From MADRE2 sp964397015 (GTDB lineage: Bacteria > Desulfobacterota > Desulfobacteria > Desulfobacterales > Desulfobacteraceae), in the NCBI GenBank assembly GCA_964397015.1, contig CAYNHL010000087.1:1-15871 (forward strand): 15,871 nt of DNA, written 5' to 3'. How positions within the stretch are numbered: position 1 is the first letter of the stretch; every line of letters begins with the position of its first letter. Positions 14,556-15,871 of this stretch are shown in pieces. Both the position numbers and the translations under genes were made by a program. The notes below the pieces were generated by a model, which did not search any database, was not told where the DNA came from, and worked only from the letters and a program-made list of their open reading frames with translations.

Positions 14556-15254
14556 CTAAACAGCTGCCAGGAAACGGAATTTGTCGAAGATCAGAAGCAG
14601 CCCCAGGATGATGAGAAGAACCCCGGATATTTTGTTGATATATTTCAACAACCTGGTGGTCCGCTTCATGAATCCGAAAATCCGGTTAATGAACACGGAA
14701 ATAAGGATGAAAGGGATTGCCAGGCCAGCGGAATATATGGTCAGAAGCCAGATGCCCTTGAGCACGGTGTCCTGGTTTGAGGCCACAATGAGTATGGAGC
14801 CGAGCATGGGTCCGATACAGGGTGTCCACCCGGCGGCAAAGGCCATGCCGATAAGGACGGTTCCCATGATATGCAGCGGTTTCTGCCTTACATGGATGCG
14901 CCGGTCAAAATTCAGGGCCCGGATATTGATGATACCCAGCAGATGCAGACCGAAAACAAGGATCACACCGCCGCCGACATACTGGATCACCCAGGCATAC
15001 CTGGAAATCAAAGAGCCGGCAAAGGATGCCGATGCTCCCATGAGGATGAACACAATGGAAAACCCCGAGACATAGGCAATAGTTGAAATGATTACTTTTT
15101 TGCGGGTCCCTGCCGAGTCGCGGGTCATTTCATCCACGGACAGTCCGGTTATAATGGCAAAATAGGCAGGTATCAACGGCAGAATGCATGGAGAGAAAAA
15201 GGACAGCAGGCCGTTGACAAACGCTACGTAATAGGGAATATTTTCAGTAAACAC
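14556..15254 (-). CDS. ccdA: CcdA-like thiol-disulfide interchange membrane protein
   Basis: 232 residues, six predicted membrane segments, DsbD-gamma/CcdA family. The two redox cysteines are in place: Cys23 in FFSPCILPLIPAYF and Cys145 in GWTPCIGPML. Such proteins pass electrons from cytoplasmic thioredoxin across the membrane to periplasmic thioredoxin-like partners, most often for cytochrome c maturation or protein repair. No partner gene is seen nearby. The start is GTG 15254 with AAGGA six bases upstream. It is the first gene of the minus-strand operon with two MFS transporters, nine bases ahead of the first. The promoter at 15295-15323 precedes it. Family membership is firm; the electron acceptor is unknown. 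Confidence 0.92.
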   Translation of the reverse strand: MFTENIPYYVAFVNGLLSFFSPCILPLIPAYFAIITGLSVDEMTRDSAGTRKKVIISTIAYVSGFSIVFILMGASASFAGSLISRYAWVIQYVGGGVILVFGLHLLGIINIRALNFDRRIHVRQKPLHIMGTVLIGMAFAAGWTPCIGPMLGSILIVASNQDTVLKGIWLLTIYSAGLAIPFILISVFINRIFGFMKRTTRLLKYINKISGVLLIILGLLLIFDKFRFLAAV

Positions 15255-15294
15255 GGGCTTTCCTTTAAAAAAGTGGTTTTTTGAACATCACGAC

Positions 15295-15323
15295 AATATA
15301 ATCAGGATTGGCTCCAAGTGCAA
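15295..15323 (-). promoter_or_regulatory. sigma-70 promoter of the ccdA-MFS operon
   Basis: On the minus strand TTGCAC (15323-15318) and TATATT (15300-15295) are separated by exactly 17 bases. Transcription would start near 15288, about 34 bases before the GTG start. No other promoter is seen before the downstream genes, which abut or overlap, supporting one transcript from 15288 to about 11835. Confidence 0.6.
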
Positions 15324-15430
15324 TAGTGTTCAGGAGTTTTTAATGAAACGGTTCGTGTCGGGTTTCATGACAGGCCAGGTCCATGGGGGCTTCGATGTCC
15401 GGTCGGTCATGAGTCCGCCCCTCCCCCCTG

Positions 15431-15871
15431 TCAGTTCTGCTGCATGGGGATCTCCCATTTTTTCATGAATTTCCAGATGGCCGCCCGGCTGTATCCGGTC
15501 CGGCGCGCTGCTTCAGCCTTGTTCCAGCCGCAGGCATTGAGTATGGACAGCAATTGGGACCGGGTAAGGTTTGTCTTCGGCCGGGCCAGTGGTAGTCCAT
15601 TACCGCTTTGAGGGCCGGGTTATCCATGCCGGACAGCTTCCGGTTTGATTTTCTGTTGTTTATTTTGATGAAATGCTCGACCAGCAGAGGGATATCCTCT
15701 TTCCTCTTTCTCAGGGGCGGCAGATATATGGGAAACACCTTGAGGCGGTAGTAGAGGTCCTCCCTGAATGATCCACTGTCCACAAGGCTTTTCAAGTCCC
15801 TGTTGGTCGCCGTAATGATCCGGATATCCATTTTTCGTTTTCTTGAGTCACCGACCCGCTCGATCTCTTTT
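15431..15871 (-). pseudogene. broken sigma-54-dependent regulator (AAA+ end and Fis-type HTH), 5' partial
   Basis: The frame enters from the right edge with EIERVGDS and shows the end of a sigma-54 activator AAA+ domain: TATNRDL (sensor I), FREDLYYRLKVFPI (arginine finger region) and PPLRKRKEDIPLL, ending at DYHWPG. Intact relatives continue GNVRELEN. Here that segment is missing in every frame, and the reading frame changes near 15578-15586. The C-terminal Fis-type helix-turn-helix follows in another frame (NKAEAARRTGYSRAAIWKFM) and reaches a stop at 15431. An internal deletion of perhaps 40 or more codons, not a single-base error, explains this. The original frame ends in junk at 15463. The 5' part, including any sensor domain, lies outside the window. 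Whether the truncated AAA+ protein has residual function is unknown. Confidence 0.82.

Noticed and set aside
13932..14780. A 282-codon + strand open frame opposite an MFS gene and ccdA.
   Set aside because: Composition is the charged, Gln/Gly/His-rich antisense product of membrane-protein codons; the opposite strand has clear MFS and CcdA motifs.
15342..15368. ATGAAAC/GTTTCAT inverted repeat as a terminator of the broken regulator.
   Set aside because: The stem is 7 pairs around a 12-base loop with no adjacent T-run on either strand; too weak to call.
15343..15468. A 41-codon + strand open frame with a good AGGAG site six bases before its ATG.
   Set aside because: It runs antisense into the broken regulator, has no recognisable protein character and is proline/glycine-rich; the ribosome site is probably chance.

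Overview
The window is a gene-dense stretch of bacterial chromosome with moderate GC content (judged by eye). Gene content, Tat-exported binding protein, tungstate transporter and sigma-54 regulator remnant suggest an anaerobic Desulfobacterota (Desulfobacterales-like) bacterium. That assignment is inference from gene style, not from a marker gene. I see no rRNA, tRNA, CRISPR array or insertion sequence.

Region 1 (2-3827, + strand) is a polyamine-type ABC importer in the order permease (cut by the window edge), permease, Tat-exported binding protein, ATPase. A strong GC-rich hairpin lies between the binding-protein and ATPase genes. Region 2 (3941-8593, + strand) follows directly. It encodes a 107-residue protein of unknown function, an 818-residue KamA-family radical SAM protein with a second half-barrel that lacks the cluster cysteines, a signal-less protein with a complete M23/LytM-type metal site, and a class I/II PLP aminotransferase. 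The last three are essentially touching, so they probably act together. My reading is an uptake-plus-conversion system for a cationic amine or amino acid. The radical SAM and M23 steps do not match any pathway I can name, and this is the best candidate for a previously undescribed system.

Region 3 (8584-9906) holds a minus-strand zinc-ribbon/PilZ protein preceded by an attenuator-like hairpin and T-run, an AT-rich gap of about 340 bases, and a + strand gene for a small unknown protein with a near-consensus sigma-54 site upstream.

Region 4 (9946-11763, minus strand) is a tungstate/molybdate-type permease and ATPase pair (tupB, tupC) behind a recognisable sigma-70 promoter, with no binding-protein gene in the window. 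Region 5 (11835-15323, minus strand) is a tight operon of a CcdA-like thiol-disulfide membrane protein, two consecutive MFS transporters and a small acidic protein, again with a good sigma-70 promoter. The right edge (15431-15871, minus) is a broken sigma-54-dependent regulator: the end of its AAA+ domain and its Fis-type helix-turn-helix are joined out of frame by an internal deletion.
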